Part shown: piece after piece, positions 27,949 to 39,974 of the stretch
Position numbering within the stretch: position 1 is the stretch's first letter
How the letters are laid out: every line of letters starts with the position of its first letter
From: Actinomyces glycerinitolerans
GTDB taxonomy: Bacteria; Actinomycetota; Actinomycetes; Actinomycetales; Actinomycetaceae
DNA length: 64,000 nt
Assembly (NCBI RefSeq): GCF_900098745.1
Contig: NZ_FQTT01000015.1
Coordinates: forward strand, 1 to 64,000
Direction: 5' to 3'
Translations under genes and position numbers: made by a program
Notes under the pieces: generated by a model
Told to the model about the DNA's origin: nothing
Databases searched by the model: none
Seen by the model: the letters and a program-made list of their open reading frames with translations, nothing else

Positions 27949-29463
27949 GTGCCCAATTCTTCAACCCCGACTTCAACTCCCGATGCCGCACCCGCAAGCG
28001 TTGACCCGCCCGCCCCGTCCTTGAACCGGCAGATCCTGTCCCTGGCGGTCCCCGCCCTGGGGGCGCTGGTGGCCGAGCCGCTGTTCGTGCTGATCGACTC
28101 GGCGATGGTCGGCCACCTGGGCCCCGACAGCCTGGCGGGCCTCTCGCTCGCGTCGAGCCTGCTGACCACGATCGTCGGTCTGTTCGTCTTCCTGGCCTAC
28201 GCGACCACCGCAACCACCGCCCGCCGTTTCGGCGCCGGCGACCGGGTCGGCGGCCTGCAGGCGGGCGTCGACGGCGCCTGGCTGGCGGCACTGCTGGGGC
28301 TGGTGGCGGCGGTCCTGCTCGGCGTCGGCGCACCGTGGGCGGTGGACGTCATGGGGGCCGACGGCACCGTCGCCGCGGCGGCCATCACCTACCTGCGCGC
28401 CTCTGCGCCCGGCCTGCCGGGCATGCTGGTGGTTTACGCCGCCACCGGCACGCTGCGGGGCCTGCTGGACACGCGCACCCCCTTCGTGGTGGCCAGCGCG
28501 GGGGCGGTCGGCAATGTGGCCGTGAATGCGACCCTGCTGTACGGGGTGCACATGGGGATCGCCGGCTCCGGCCTGGGCACGGCGATCGCGCAGACCGCCA
28601 TGGCAGTGGCGCTGCTGTGGCCCGTTGTGAGGGCGGCCCGCGCGGCCGGCGTACCGCTGTCTCCGCGGGCGGCGGGAATGCGCGCCTCCCTGGGCTCCGG
28701 GGCGCCACTGCTGGTGCGCACGGTGTCGCTGCGGGCGGCGATCCTGGCCACCGTGTGGGCGGCCACCGCCCTGGGGACGACGGCGCTCGCCGCGCACCAG
28801 GTGGTCAACTCGTTGTGGAACTTCACCGCCTTCGCCCTGGATGCGCTCGCCATCGCCGCGCAGGCGCTGGTGGGGACGGCACTGGGCCGCGCCGAGGCCG
28901 AGCGGGCGGCACAGGTATCTGCGGAGCAAGCCCCGGCGTCGGCGAACCCGGGCCCCTCCCGTGCCGCTGCGGGTCCGGCCGCGCGCCAGGCGCCCTCCTC
29001 GGCGTCGCCGCCGGCATCCACCGTGCCGACACCGCATGACGGCCCGACGGTCGACGCCGTGCTGCGCCGGTGTCTGGCGTGGGGGGTGGCCGCGGGGGCG
29101 GTGATCGGCGTCGTGTTGGCGGGTGCCAGCCCCTGGCTGCCGTACCTGTTCACCTCCGAAGCCGCGGTGGTCGCAGCCGCGCGGCCGGCCCTGCTGGTGG
29201 CCGCCACGGCGATGCCGCTTGCGGGTGCGGTCTTCCTGTTCGACGGGGTGCTGATGGGGGCGGGCGACGGCCGCTACCTGGCCGGCGCTCAGATGGCGAC
29301 GCTACTTCCTTACCTGCCGCTCGCCGTCGTCGTCGCCCATGGCTGGCCCGCGGCCGGAACCACCGGGCTGGTGTGGCTGTGGGTGGCCTTCGCCTGGGTG
29401 TTCATGGGGGCGCGCGCCCTGGTGACCGGCCTGCGTGCCCGTGGCGACGCCTGGCGGCACTGA
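27949..29463 (+). CDS. MATE-family multidrug/DinF-like exporter
   Basis: A 504-residue transporter with about 12 membrane helices. The start LNRQILSLAVPALGALVAEPLFVLIDSAMVGHLG-type pattern (first part about 24-43) is diagnostic for the DinF branch of MATE exporters. ALAAHQVVNSLWNF is the repeated half-signature in the second bundle. A 65-residue Ala/Pro/Ser-rich insert (about 320-370) lies between helices and is unusual. MATE proteins expel cationic drugs using proton or sodium gradients. The gene is divergent from dnaB, a frequent neighbour in Actinomyces-like genomes. The GTG start agrees with the family's usual length. Confidence 0.88.
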   Translation: MPNSSTPTSTPDAAPASVDPPAPSLNRQILSLAVPALGALVAEPLFVLIDSAMVGHLGPDSLAGLSLASSLLTTIVGLFVFLAYATTATTARRFGAGDRVGGLQAGVDGAWLAALLGLVAAVLLGVGAPWAVDVMGADGTVAAAAITYLRASAPGLPGMLVVYAATGTLRGLLDTRTPFVVASAGAVGNVAVNATLLYGVHMGIAGSGLGTAIAQTAMAVALLWPVVRAARAAGVPLSPRAAGMRASLGSGAPLLVRTVSLRAAILATVWAATALGTTALAAHQVVNSLWNFTAFALDALAIAAQALVGTALGRAEAERAAQVSAEQAPASANPGPSRAAAGPAARQAPSSASPPASTVPTPHDGPTVDAVLRRCLAWGVAAGAVIGVVLAGASPWLPYLFTSEAAVVAAARPALLVAATAMPLAGAVFLFDGVLMGAGDGRYLAGAQMATLLPYLPLAVVVAHGWPAAGTTGLVWLWVAFAWVFMGARALVTGLRARGDAWRH

Positions 29464-29607
29464 GCGGCTCGGCACGGAGCCATCGGTTTTGCCACAACCA
29501 CTCGCATACAGCCGCCGTAGTAGGGCGCAACGACTTCCGCAGCGAGCACACGGCCACCGACAGCACACATTGCCCACCCCGGTCGGGGCAGGAGGCTGGC
29601 GGGACCT

Positions 29608-29722
29608 GACGGTTCGTACCTTCAGGACGACGCTTCGTACCGTGGCCTGACGATTCGGCACCCCGAGGTACGAACCGTCACCAGAAAGTACGAACCGTCG
29701 TAGCCAAGTGCCGAAGCGTCAG
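29608..29722. repeat. Nested repeat: three forward and three inverted GACGNTTCG motifs
   Basis: Forward motifs TGACGGTTCGTACC (29608), GACGCTTCGTACC (29629) and TGACGATTCGGCACC (29648) are followed by their inverted forms ending at 29680, 29700 and 29721. Spacing is 19-21 bp throughout. It lies in the 450-bp convergent gap between the MATE gene and rplI; apart from the rplI terminator, nothing else is seen in this gap. Its build (three motifs out, three back) echoes the CACGACC repeats, though the sequence differs. Confidence 0.75.
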
Positions 29723-29846
29723 CCCCGAGGCCGCGCACACCATAACGCCCTCACCCGAGAACCGACCTCGACAGCCCCACGCACTCAAATCGGAAGCGCC
29801 GTACATGGGCGCGTGGCCGATGCTCCATCCGACGCGCCGCCCACAC

Positions 29847-29888
29847 AAAAGTCGTAGCCGACGCGCCGGGCGGCGCGTCGGCTACGAC
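29847..29888 (-). terminator. Rho-independent terminator after rplI
   Basis: A perfect 17-bp stem GTCGTAGCCGACGCGCC with a GGGC/GCCC loop (29851-29888) is followed on the minus strand by TTTT (29850-29847). It lies 30 bp after the rplI stop and should end the rpsF-ssb-rpsR-rplI transcript. Confidence 0.88.
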
Positions 29889-29917
29889 GTGCTTGTTCGT
29901 ATCGGCTGCTGCCCGGC

Positions 29918-30373
29918 TCAGCGGGCGGCGACGACGTTGACCTCGAGGGGGGCGACGACGTCGGGGTGCAGGCGCACCGTGGCGCTGTGGCGCCCGGTGG
30001 ACTTGATCGGGGGGACGACCTGGATCTTGCGGCGGTCGATGGCGGGGCCACCGGCCTCCTTGACGCCGTCGGCCAGCTGCGCCGTGGTGACGGCACCGAA
30101 CAGGCGGCCGTTGTCGCCGGCGGAGGCGGTCACGGTGATGACGTTGCTCGATAGCCAGGCGCGGGCCTCCTGGGCCTGCTCCAGGGAGTTGATGGCGCGC
30201 TTGCGGCGGGCCTCGGCCATCTGGTCGATCTGACGCTGGGCGCCCTTGGTCCACGGGGTGGCGAGCTTACGGGGCACGAGGTAGTTGCGGGCGTAGCCGT
30301 CCTTGACCTCAACGACCTCCCCGGCGGCACCGAGGTTGGTCACGTCGTGCGTGAGAATGAGCTTGGTGGTCAT
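29918..30373 (-). CDS. rplI: 50S ribosomal protein L9
   Basis: A 151-residue ribosomal protein. The family start TKLILTHDVTNLGAAGEVV and GYARNYLVPRKLA bind 23S rRNA, and a long connecting helix leads to the C-terminal domain (LFGAVTTAQLADGV, IKSTGRHSATVRLHPDV). AGGAGG lies 9 nt before the ATG at 30373; the longer open frame upstream is not L9 sequence. It is last in the rpsF-ssb-rpsR-rplI operon and is followed by a strong terminator. Confidence 0.97.
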   Translation of the reverse strand: MTTKLILTHDVTNLGAAGEVVEVKDGYARNYLVPRKLATPWTKGAQRQIDQMAEARRKRAINSLEQAQEARAWLSSNVITVTASAGDNGRLFGAVTTAQLADGVKEAGGPAIDRRKIQVVPPIKSTGRHSATVRLHPDVVAPLEVNVVAAR

Positions 30374-30389
30374 GTTGTTGCGCCTCCTA

Positions 30390-30626
30390 TCAGCGGGCAG
30401 AGCTCGTGTAGGGCAGCAGGGCCATCTCGCGGGCGTTCTTAATGGCCTTGGCGATCTTGCGCTGGTCCTGCACGGAGACGCCGGTGACGCGGCGGGCGCG
30501 GATCTTGCCACGGTCGGAGATGAACTTCCGCAGCGTGGCGGTGTCCTTGTAGTCGATGGTGCCGACCTTGATGGCCTTCACCGGGGCGATCTTCTTCTTG
30601 GGCTTACGAAGCTGAGGCTTCGCCAT
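30390..30626 (-). CDS. rpsR: 30S ribosomal protein S18
   Basis: A 78-residue basic protein with [30 protein letters not shown] and [19 protein letters not shown], all diagnostic of S18, which pairs with S6 on the platform of the 30S subunit. It has no CxxC zinc pair, so it is the zinc-free form; actinobacteria often carry both forms. It starts 139 bp after ssb and ends 16 bp before rplI. Confidence 0.97.
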   Translation of the reverse strand: MAKPQLRKPKKKIAPVKAIKVGTIDYKDTATLRKFISDRGKIRARRVTGVSVQDQRKIAKAIKNAREMALLPYTSSAR

Positions 30627-30765
30627 GGTGGTACTCCTTGGTTCGGGCGCCGGGTAGGGCCCGTGGGTCTATTGCGAGATTGTGGTGGGCGCCCGGAGGC
30701 GCCTGTGCACCCGGTCGAGCCGGGCGTATGACGACGCGGCGCGTACCGCGTTTAGCGAGGTTGGC

Positions 30766-31380
30766 TTAGAACGGAGGCTCATCGCCGAAGCTGGTGGTGC
30801 CGCCGGTGGCCCAGGGGTCGTCCGCGGCGCCGCCCTGCGGGGCGTTGTAGCTGCCCTGCTGGCCGCCTTGGCTGTAACCGCCCTGGGATCCCTGGCCCTG
30901 GTTGTAGCCGCCCTGCTGGCCGCCACCCTGGGAGCCCTGGTAACCGCCCTGCTGCTGGCCGGCGTTGTAGCCGCCGCCCTGACCGCCCTGGTTGAAGCCG
31001 CCCTGACCACCCCCGCGGGGTTGGCGGGTGACCTGCGCCTTGGCGTAGCGCAGCGACGGGCCGATCTCATCGACCTGCATCTCCACCACCGTGCGGTTCT
31101 CGCCCTCACGGGTGGTGTAGGAGCGCTGCTGCAGGCGACCCTGCGCGATCACGCGCGTGCCCTTGGTCAGCGACTCGGCCACGTTCTCCGCGGCGTCGCG
31201 CCAGATCGAGCAGCGCATGAACAGGGTCTCCCCGTCCTCCCACTGGCTCGTCTGCCGGTTGAAGCTGCGCGGAGTGGAGGCGATGGTGAAGGAGGCGACC
31301 GCCGCCCCCGAGGGCGTGAAACGCATCTCGGGGTCCGCAGTCAGATTCCCGATAATCGTGATGACGGTATCGCCGGCCAT
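30766..31380 (-). CDS. ssb: Single-stranded DNA-binding protein
   Basis: A 204-residue SSB. The OB-fold occupies about 1-115: [58 protein letters not shown] Gly/Gln-rich linker of about 70 residues follows (repeated [12 protein letters not shown] units), and the tip FGDEPPF is the acidic tail that recruits replication and repair enzymes. It lies between rpsF and rpsR as in most bacteria. The linker is longer and more repetitive than in E. coli but usual for actinobacteria. Confidence 0.97.
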   Translation of the reverse strand: MAGDTVITIIGNLTADPEMRFTPSGAAVASFTIASTPRSFNRQTSQWEDGETLFMRCSIWRDAAENVAESLTKGTRVIAQGRLQQRSYTTREGENRTVVEMQVDEIGPSLRYAKAQVTRQPRGGGQGGFNQGGQGGGYNAGQQQGGYQGSQGGGQQGGYNQGQGSQGGYSQGGQQGSYNAPQGGAADDPWATGGTTSFGDEPPF

Positions 31381-31405
31381 TGCTTGTCTCCGTTCCGGTT
31401 CGCGC

Positions 31406-31693
31406 TCAGGCCTCGGGGCGCAGCAGCTTGGTGCGCAGCACCGACTCGTTCAGGCCGAGCTGACGGTCGAGCTCCTGGGCGATCTCCGGCGTGGTGGTCA
31501 TGTCGACGACCACGTAGATGCCCTCGGACTTCTTCTTGATGTCATACGCGAGGCGACGCTTGCCCCAGATGTCTGTCTTGTCCACGGTGCCCCCGTTGTT
31601 GGGGACGACCTGCAGCATCTTCTCGAGCGTGGGAGCGATGGTGCGCTCGTCCGTCTCGGGTGCGAGGATGATCATGATCTCGTAATGACGCAT
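31406..31693 (-). CDS. rpsF: 30S ribosomal protein S6
   Basis: A 95-residue protein beginning [20 protein letters not shown], with [20 protein letters not shown] and [17 protein letters not shown], all typical of S6. The ATG at 31693 follows AGGAGGTGGGTACAAAGT. It is first in the ribosomal/ssb operon; the S6-S18 pair is often autoregulated through the leader RNA, though no such structure was traced here. The PBP gene lies 214 bp upstream on the same strand. Confidence 0.97.
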   Translation of the reverse strand: MRHYEIMIILAPETDERTIAPTLEKMLQVVPNNGGTVDKTDIWGKRRLAYDIKKKSEGIYVVVDMTTTPEIAQELDRQLGLNESVLRTKLLRPEA

Positions 31694-31907
31694 ACTTTGT
31701 ACCCACCTCCTCTGGTCTGAAGCGGTCACGGTCTCTCCGTGACAGGAGGGTGATGCGTTCGACCGCACCGCCGTGTACGCGGGTGCGTGCACGGGCAGGC
31801 AGTCCGTCGGTCACCATACCCGAGGGCGCCGGTAGGCCGAAAGGCGACGACGGCGCTACCCGCCGTGCGGTGCGCCACGCGCCGGGTGGCGGAGGCCTGC
31901 CCGGCTA

Positions 31908-34373
31908 CTAGCCACCGCTGTTTCCGCCTTGCTGGTTCCAACCCTGCCCTTGGCCTTGCTGCCTGCCTTGACCCTGACCGCCCGGGCCGTATCCGTACCC
32001 GTTGCCGGAGTCGTCATTCTGGTCCGAGCCATCTTCTGGAACGGTGCCGCCGCCAGTGTTCCCGGCGCCGCCGGTGCCCGGGTCGAAGCTACCGCCGGTG
32101 CCACCGGAGTCGTCATTCTGGCCAACGCCACCGGTGCTTTGGTCATCGGGGTTCTGCTGCTGCTCGTCCTCCTCGGTGTCCGACTCTTCCTCGGCGTCGG
32201 TCTCCTCCTCGAGCGGCTCCTCGGCGTCTTCCTCGGTCGTGATGTCGCCACCGGTGGAGGTGTCGGCCGGCGCGACCGGGGCCGGGGTGCCGTACAGGCC
32301 GCCGGCGTAGTAGGAGGCGGCGGTCCGCTCGGGGAAGTACTCGACCGGCAGGTCCGCGAGCGCCGTGGTCATGTACTCGGTGAAGATGTCCGCCGGGTAG
32401 GTGGAACCCGTGATCTCGCCGTAGTACCCCCACGGCGTGATCGACTCCTCCGAGCCGTCCTCCCCGGTCTGATAGAGGGTGACGGCAGTGGCGATCTGCG
32501 GGGTGTACCCGGCGAACTGGGCGGACTTGTTGTCCGAGGAGGAACCCGTCTTCGCGGCCACCGGGCGTCCGAGCGCGAGCGCCGTCGTCCCGGAACCGGA
32601 GTTGACCACCTGCTGCATCGCGTAGGTGGCGTCGGCCATCACGTCGTCGGAGAAGACCTTCTCCCCGTCCGTGGGACCGGTGTAGGCGACCGACCCGGCG
32701 GAGTTGGTGACCGTGTCGACGATGTGGGTGTCGTGCCTGGTGCCCTGCGCGGAAAAGGTCGCGTAGGCCGTGGCGATGTCAACCGTGTGCGGCGATGCCG
32801 AACCGAGGACGTTCTGGACGTAGGCGTCCAGGCCCAGGGTGTCCTCCGGGTAGCCGGCGCGCACCGCCACCTCGTTGGTCACGTCCGGGCGGACATCCCG
32901 GTTGAGCTGCAGGTAGACGGTGTTGATCGAGTTGGCGGTCGCCTTCACCAAATCCGACCAGCCGTAGGAGACGTTCTGGTAGTTCTGGAAGGTCGCGCCA
33001 TCGATGACCATGGGCGAGTCGCCGTTGTAACCGTTGGCGAGCGTGTCCCCGTTCTCCAGGGCGGCCACCATCGCGAAGGGCTTGAAGGTGGAGCCGGCCT
33101 GGGCGACGGCGTCGGTGGAGGAGTTCACCTGGTTGGTCAGGTAGTCCTCGCCGCCGTACAGGGCGAGGATCCCCCCGGTGGAGGAGTCGATGGATACCAG
33201 CCCCACATGCAGATTCGGCGAGGCCCCCTCGGGCAGGTTCTCGACCGCGGCGACGGCGGCGTCCTGATCCTCCTTGTCGATCGTGGTGACGATCTTGTAG
33301 CCGCCGGTGTCGATGTCCTCGGCCTCCATGCCGGCGTCGGACTCCAGCTCGGCGCGCACCATCTGCAGCAGGTAGCCGGTGGAGCCGCCGTAGGTCTCCT
33401 TCGTCTGCGTGGCGACGGTTTCGGGGAACTCGGCGGCGTCGTACTCCTCCTGGGTGATGTAGCCGTCCTCAAGCATGAAGTCCAGTGCGCGCTGCCAGCG
33501 CACGGCGGCCTGATCCGGGTTCAGGGCCGGGTCCAGGCTGCTCGGCGAGGGCAGGACGCCCGCCAGCAGCGCGGCCTCCGATACCGTCAGCTCGGAGGCG
33601 GGGTGATCGAAGAACGCCTCGGATGCCGCCTCGATGCCGTAGGCGCCGCGGCCGAAGTAGACGGTGTTGAGGTAGGAGTCCAGGATCTCCTGCTTGCTCA
33701 TCTCCCGGTCGATCTTGATGGCCATGATCGCCTGTTTGAACTTGCCGGAGTAGGAACTGGTGGTGTCTACGTAGTAGTTCTTGATGTACTGCTGGGTCAG
33801 GGTGGAGGCCCCCTGGCGGGCGCCGCCGCGCATGTTGTTGACGAAGGCGCGGACAATGCCCTTGGGGTCGATGCCGTTGTTCGAGTAGAAGCTGCGGTCC
33901 TCGGAAGCCACCACGGCGTTGCCCACATAGTCGGGAAGCTCACTGGTGTCGATGATGGTGCGGTCCATCTCCGCGAACTCACCCATCACGGTGGTGCCGT
34001 CGGCGTAGTAGACCGTGGTGGTCTGCGCCTGCGCGAACTCGCTGGGCTCGGGCACCTTGATCAAGGCGTAGGCGGCGGTGAAGCCCGCCACGGCCAGCAC
34101 GATCAGGAACAGAAAGGTACCCAGCACGAACCGCCAGCTGGGCAGCCAGCGGTGGATCGGCCCCTTGCCGGCGCGCGGGTAGTTGATCCGCCGACGCCGT
34201 CCCGACGCCGCGGCGTCTGCCTGCTTGCTCTCGCGGCCCGCGGGTCGCTTACCGTCTTTGACGGTCCTCGAGTTCCTACCCTTGCGCGCCTTGGTCACAT
34301 GCCCGGCGCTGGCCGCCTGGGCAAGCTTGCGCCCCGTGGGGCGGGCGCCGCCCTGATTCGCGGAGTCTGCCAT
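31908..34373 (-). CDS. Class A penicillin-binding protein (GT51 + transpeptidase)
   Basis: An 821-residue bifunctional cell-wall enzyme. A basic cytoplasmic head of 75 residues and one membrane helix (about 82-105) precede the glycosyltransferase domain, with catalytic Glu158 in ASEDRSFYSNNGIDP and QGASTLTQQY at about 187-196. The transpeptidase has S428-x-x-K431 (GSTFKPF), S482-I-N484 and K608-T-G610. The tail from about 715 is very acidic, then Gly/Gln rich (GGQGQGRQQGQGQG), probably a flexible extension in the wall. The ATG at 34373 is chosen because GAGGAG precedes it. It polymerises and cross-links peptidoglycan. Confidence 0.94.
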   Translation of the reverse strand: MADSANQGGARPTGRKLAQAASAGHVTKARKGRNSRTVKDGKRPAGRESKQADAAASGRRRRINYPRAGKGPIHRWLPSWRFVLGTFLFLIVLAVAGFTAAYALIKVPEPSEFAQAQTTTVYYADGTTVMGEFAEMDRTIIDTSELPDYVGNAVVASEDRSFYSNNGIDPKGIVRAFVNNMRGGARQGASTLTQQYIKNYYVDTTSSYSGKFKQAIMAIKIDREMSKQEILDSYLNTVYFGRGAYGIEAASEAFFDHPASELTVSEAALLAGVLPSPSSLDPALNPDQAAVRWQRALDFMLEDGYITQEEYDAAEFPETVATQTKETYGGSTGYLLQMVRAELESDAGMEAEDIDTGGYKIVTTIDKEDQDAAVAAVENLPEGASPNLHVGLVSIDSSTGGILALYGGEDYLTNQVNSSTDAVAQAGSTFKPFAMVAALENGDTLANGYNGDSPMVIDGATFQNYQNVSYGWSDLVKATANSINTVYLQLNRDVRPDVTNEVAVRAGYPEDTLGLDAYVQNVLGSASPHTVDIATAYATFSAQGTRHDTHIVDTVTNSAGSVAYTGPTDGEKVFSDDVMADATYAMQQVVNSGSGTTALALGRPVAAKTGSSSDNKSAQFAGYTPQIATAVTLYQTGEDGSEESITPWGYYGEITGSTYPADIFTEYMTTALADLPVEYFPERTAASYYAGGLYGTPAPVAPADTSTGGDITTEEDAEEPLEEETDAEEESDTEEDEQQQNPDDQSTGGVGQNDDSGGTGGSFDPGTGGAGNTGGGTVPEDGSDQNDDSGNGYGYGPGGQGQGRQQGQGQGWNQQGGNSGG

Positions 34374-34640
34374 GCGCTCCTCATTCCTGTCCGCAGCTTG
34401 GTCCAGGTTCATCACATCACGCCGGGGCGGCCTTGGGCTACCGCCTGGGCTGTCAGATGCGTCTATTCTCCCCACAATTCTCTCTGCGTCGGAGCCGGAT
34501 GGGTCACATACGGGGCTCACATTCCCGCTCCGGCCTCGAAGAACGCTGGGACGGCGGTGGACTCCACCCGAAAGTCGAGGACGCGGCGCTAGTGGCGAAC
34601 GGGACTCGACGCCGGGGGTCGACACTGGTGAGATACGTGT

Positions 34641-37508
<2,868 letters not shown>

Positions 37509-37540
37509 CTGAGGCCCACGGGGCCTTCGACACTGAGCCT

Positions 37541-37969
37541 TCAGCGGGCGTTGACCGCCTGGTGAAGGTCAGCACCGCTGTTCGAGCCAAGCGCCCTGGC
37601 GAAGGGGACTTGATCGAAGAGGTACTCGATGCGGGCGATTCTCCCATCCCGCAGCTTGATGTGCTCGGCGGCAATCTGCGGCTCCAGGCCGGGCAGGTGA
37701 GTCGTGTAGCGGTACCAGATGACGGCTGTGTCCCCGGAGACCAGAATGGTCTTGTCCTCCACAGCATCGAGCAGGCGCAGGAACCCCTCCAGGAAGTCCC
37801 GGTAACCGGCCTCCCCACGGTATTCACCATTGGGAGCGGTGAGAGTCATGTCGTCCGTCATGCACGCCAATGCCCCCGCAACGTCCCCCTTGGTCCAGGC
37901 AGTGAAATACGCGTTTACCACTACCTCCGGGTCGGCGTCGGCCGGCTTGCTGTTGGTGGTCGATGTCAT
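37541..37969 (-). CDS. SnoaL/NTF2-like small protein
   Basis: A 142-residue protein with the cone-shaped NTF2-like fold: VVNAYFTAWTKGDVAGALAC, then MTDDMTLTAPNGEYRGEAGY, then VIWYRYTTHLPG and IKLRDGRIARIEYLFDQVPF. Members are either ring-forming binders or small isomerases and hydratases; residues here do not decide. AAGGAG lies before the ATG at 37969. It starts 98 bp after the end of the WYL regulator gene on the same strand and could be in its transcript. Confidence 0.75.
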   Translation of the reverse strand: MTSTTNSKPADADPEVVVNAYFTAWTKGDVAGALACMTDDMTLTAPNGEYRGEAGYRDFLEGFLRLLDAVEDKTILVSGDTAVIWYRYTTHLPGLEPQIAAEHIKLRDGRIARIEYLFDQVPFARALGSNSGADLHQAVNAR

Positions 37970-38067
37970 CGTTTGCTCCTTCATTCGCCGTTGACCGGCA
38001 CGTAGTTCCATGAGGAGGCGCAGGACTGCCCACCTCGCCGTCACAGGCTCTCACCCGATTCACGACA

Positions 38068-39198
38068 TCAACTGTCATGTTTCTTAGACTCGTCTTCGTC
38101 GGTGTAGTCAGCCATAAGCTGCTCGGCCAGCTCGCGCATGCGTGCACGCAGCTCGAGTGGCTCAAGTACGCGCGCCTGCCCGGCCAGCCGCGGCAGTACC
38201 TCCAGGGCGTGGGAGACGTCGGCAAAGACCACTCGCACCCGCAAGGGTGGGCAGTTGTCTGCCGAGGACACGGGAGTCTCACCATCGACGAGGGCAATGT
38301 CGGGCTGCTCCCCGCAGGCATCGATCGCCTCCACTCGCACCAGGCTGCGCAGCCGGCCGAGAGCATCTGGCCGCACCTCCAACACCGCGGGCAGCGAGTG
38401 GAACCGAGAGCGGAAGCGTTCGCGGGCGGTATGCCACTCGGCCAGCAGATCAAACCGCGTGTCTACGGGTCCATCGGCCGCGACCTTCCCGGGGCCGGTC
38501 GGGTTGCCGGACCCACCTTCCATGGTCGCCGACGTCGAGGCCGACCCCGCGCCGTCGGCCTCGCACGTCTCCAACTCGTCAATGCGGTCCAGTCGGAAGA
38601 AACGAGTCCCGTGCTCCGCGCGTCCCACCAGGTACCAGTCGGAGCCCGCGCACAACAGGCCCAGGGCCGGGCTGGCCACCTCCCGAGTCGCGCCCGACTG
38701 ACCCGGCGTGTAGCGGAAGCGAACGCTACATCCGCCCTCGACAGCCGCCAGAGCCTCCTTCAGCCACGACCGCCCGCCGATGCCGGGCAGCCACCCCTCA
38801 GGATCTATGACCACTCGGGTCCCCAGGCGAACCGCGACCCCCGACTTCTCGGGTGCTCCTCGTGTGGCTGCGGACGCTGCCGCCTTGTCGAGTGCCCGGC
38901 GCAGAGAGTCCTCTACGCCGAGGGCCGCGGCTCCGGCAAGCGAAGCAGCGGCGGTCAGGGCCCGGGCTTCCTCCTCTTCTAGTCCCAGCAGGTCCGGGCG
39001 CCAGTGTGGCAGCAGGCTCACGCCGCCACCGCGCCCCTGCTGCGTGTAGACCGGGACACCCGCGGTGGAAAGGGCCTCGACGTCGCGCAGCACGGTGCGA
39101 ACGCTGACATCGAGCCGATCAGCGAGCTCCGTCGCCGGCGTCGGTGCGGAGCGTCCGCTCAGCATCCAGATCATGCGCAGCAGCCGATCCGCCCGCAT
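38068..39198 (-). CDS. WYL-domain transcriptional regulator (YafY-like)
   Basis: A 376-residue regulator. The first 60 residues are a DeoR-like winged helix (RADRLLRMIWMLSGR, TATELADRLDVSVRTVLRDV-like helix), followed by QQGRGGGVSLL, the usual wing. The WYL-domain core is spread over VRFRYTP, GLLCAGSDWYLVGR and FRLDRIDEL. A 30-residue low-complexity Gly/Ser/Pro stretch splits the C-terminal part. Such proteins sense ligands or single-stranded nucleic acid and regulate nearby genes. It is divergent from a VOC-family gene 127 bp away, a likely target. Confidence 0.85.
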   Translation of the reverse strand: MRADRLLRMIWMLSGRSAPTPATELADRLDVSVRTVLRDVEALSTAGVPVYTQQGRGGGVSLLPHWRPDLLGLEEEEARALTAAASLAGAAALGVEDSLRRALDKAAASAATRGAPEKSGVAVRLGTRVVIDPEGWLPGIGGRSWLKEALAAVEGGCSVRFRYTPGQSGATREVASPALGLLCAGSDWYLVGRAEHGTRFFRLDRIDELETCEADGAGSASTSATMEGGSGNPTGPGKVAADGPVDTRFDLLAEWHTARERFRSRFHSLPAVLEVRPDALGRLRSLVRVEAIDACGEQPDIALVDGETPVSSADNCPPLRVRVVFADVSHALEVLPRLAGQARVLEPLELRARMRELAEQLMADYTDEDESKKHDS

Positions 39199-39325
39199 CT
39201 GTTCTCCCCATCCATGACAGAAGACGTCCGGTTTTCTTCCCCAAGCTTGAGCCTAACCGGTGGCGAGGGCCGCCGTGGTTCGTGCCGCCACCGGAATCGT
39301 CGACAAGCCACACAAGGAGATACGC

Positions 39326-39742
39326 ATGAAAGCCGACCTCAGCGCCTACATCAGCTTCGCCGGGCAGGCTCGCCAGGCACTCACCTACTACCGTGATGCC
39401 CTGGGCGGAGAGCTTGACATTGAGACCTTCGCCGCCTGGGAGGTTCCCGCCGATCCGGGCCACGAGCAGGACGTGCTCTACGGCGTGCTGCGCACACCGG
39501 ACGGCTTCGTGCTGCGCGCAACCGACCGGCCGCTGTCCGAGGAACCGGTGGCAGTCGGCTCCGCCGTCGCCCTATGTCTGAACGGAGAGGAGCGCGAGCG
39601 TCTGACCGACTGTTGGAAGGGCCTGGCCCGGGGCGCGCAGATCATCGAGCCGCTGTTGGAGACGCCCTGGGGTGACCTCAACGGCGTGCTCGTGGACCCC
39701 TTCGGCATCCGCTGGATCTTCAACATCGGCACCTCGCAGTGA
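39326..39742 (+). CDS. VOC/PhnB-like protein (glyoxalase fold)
   Basis: A 138-residue protein of the PhnB group in the vicinal-oxygen-chelate superfamily: AYISFAGQARQALTYYRDAL at the start, VLRTPDGFVLRATD in the middle and GVLVDPFGIRWIFNIG at the end, the family's DPFG.xW signature. AAGGAG precedes the ATG at 39326. PhnB proteins have no proven reaction; some metal-binding residues of true glyoxalases are absent. It is divergent from the WYL regulator. Confidence 0.82.
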   Translation: MKADLSAYISFAGQARQALTYYRDALGGELDIETFAAWEVPADPGHEQDVLYGVLRTPDGFVLRATDRPLSEEPVAVGSAVALCLNGEERERLTDCWKGLARGAQIIEPLLETPWGDLNGVLVDPFGIRWIFNIGTSQ

Positions 39743-39835
39743 GTTGCACGCAATAGCGCAGACCCCGGCACCGCCCACCCTGACTTATCCGCGGAATTAC
39801 AACGATCTGCTTCCTGGGCCGAAAAACGTGTTCCC

Positions 39836-39874
39836 GCTCCGGTGTGCAATGAGCCCCTCGTTGCACACCGGAGC
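39836..39874. repeat. Perfect 14-bp inverted repeat with 11-nt loop
   Basis: GCTCCGGTGTGCAA (39836-39849) mirrors TTGCACACCGGAGC (39861-39874). It sits in the 232-bp convergent gap between the VOC and epimerase genes, and TTAAG follows on the plus strand. A bidirectional terminator is the simplest reading; the length and perfection are above what such a role needs. Confidence 0.75.
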
Positions 39875-39974
39875 ACCTTAAGCGCACCCAGCTCATTTCC
39901 GTTTTCCGCGCCATCATGCGGTTTCGCGTTCCGCGCTCGGATTCTTTGCGTGCAACGGGCCGACTGCCGGGCTC

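Noticed and set aside
30766..30990. Gly/Gln-coding tandem repeats in ssb as a mobile or regulatory repeat
   Set aside because: They encode the flexible SSB linker, which is normally repetitive in actinobacteria.
31929..34592. 887-codon plus-strand frame opposite the PBP gene
   Set aside because: The product is Gly/Val/Arg-rich without motifs and mirrors the PBP coding strand.
34374..34640. tRNA or small RNA gene between the PBP and P-ATPase genes
   Set aside because: No cloverleaf pairing, T-loop GGTTCGA-like box or terminator could be recognised.
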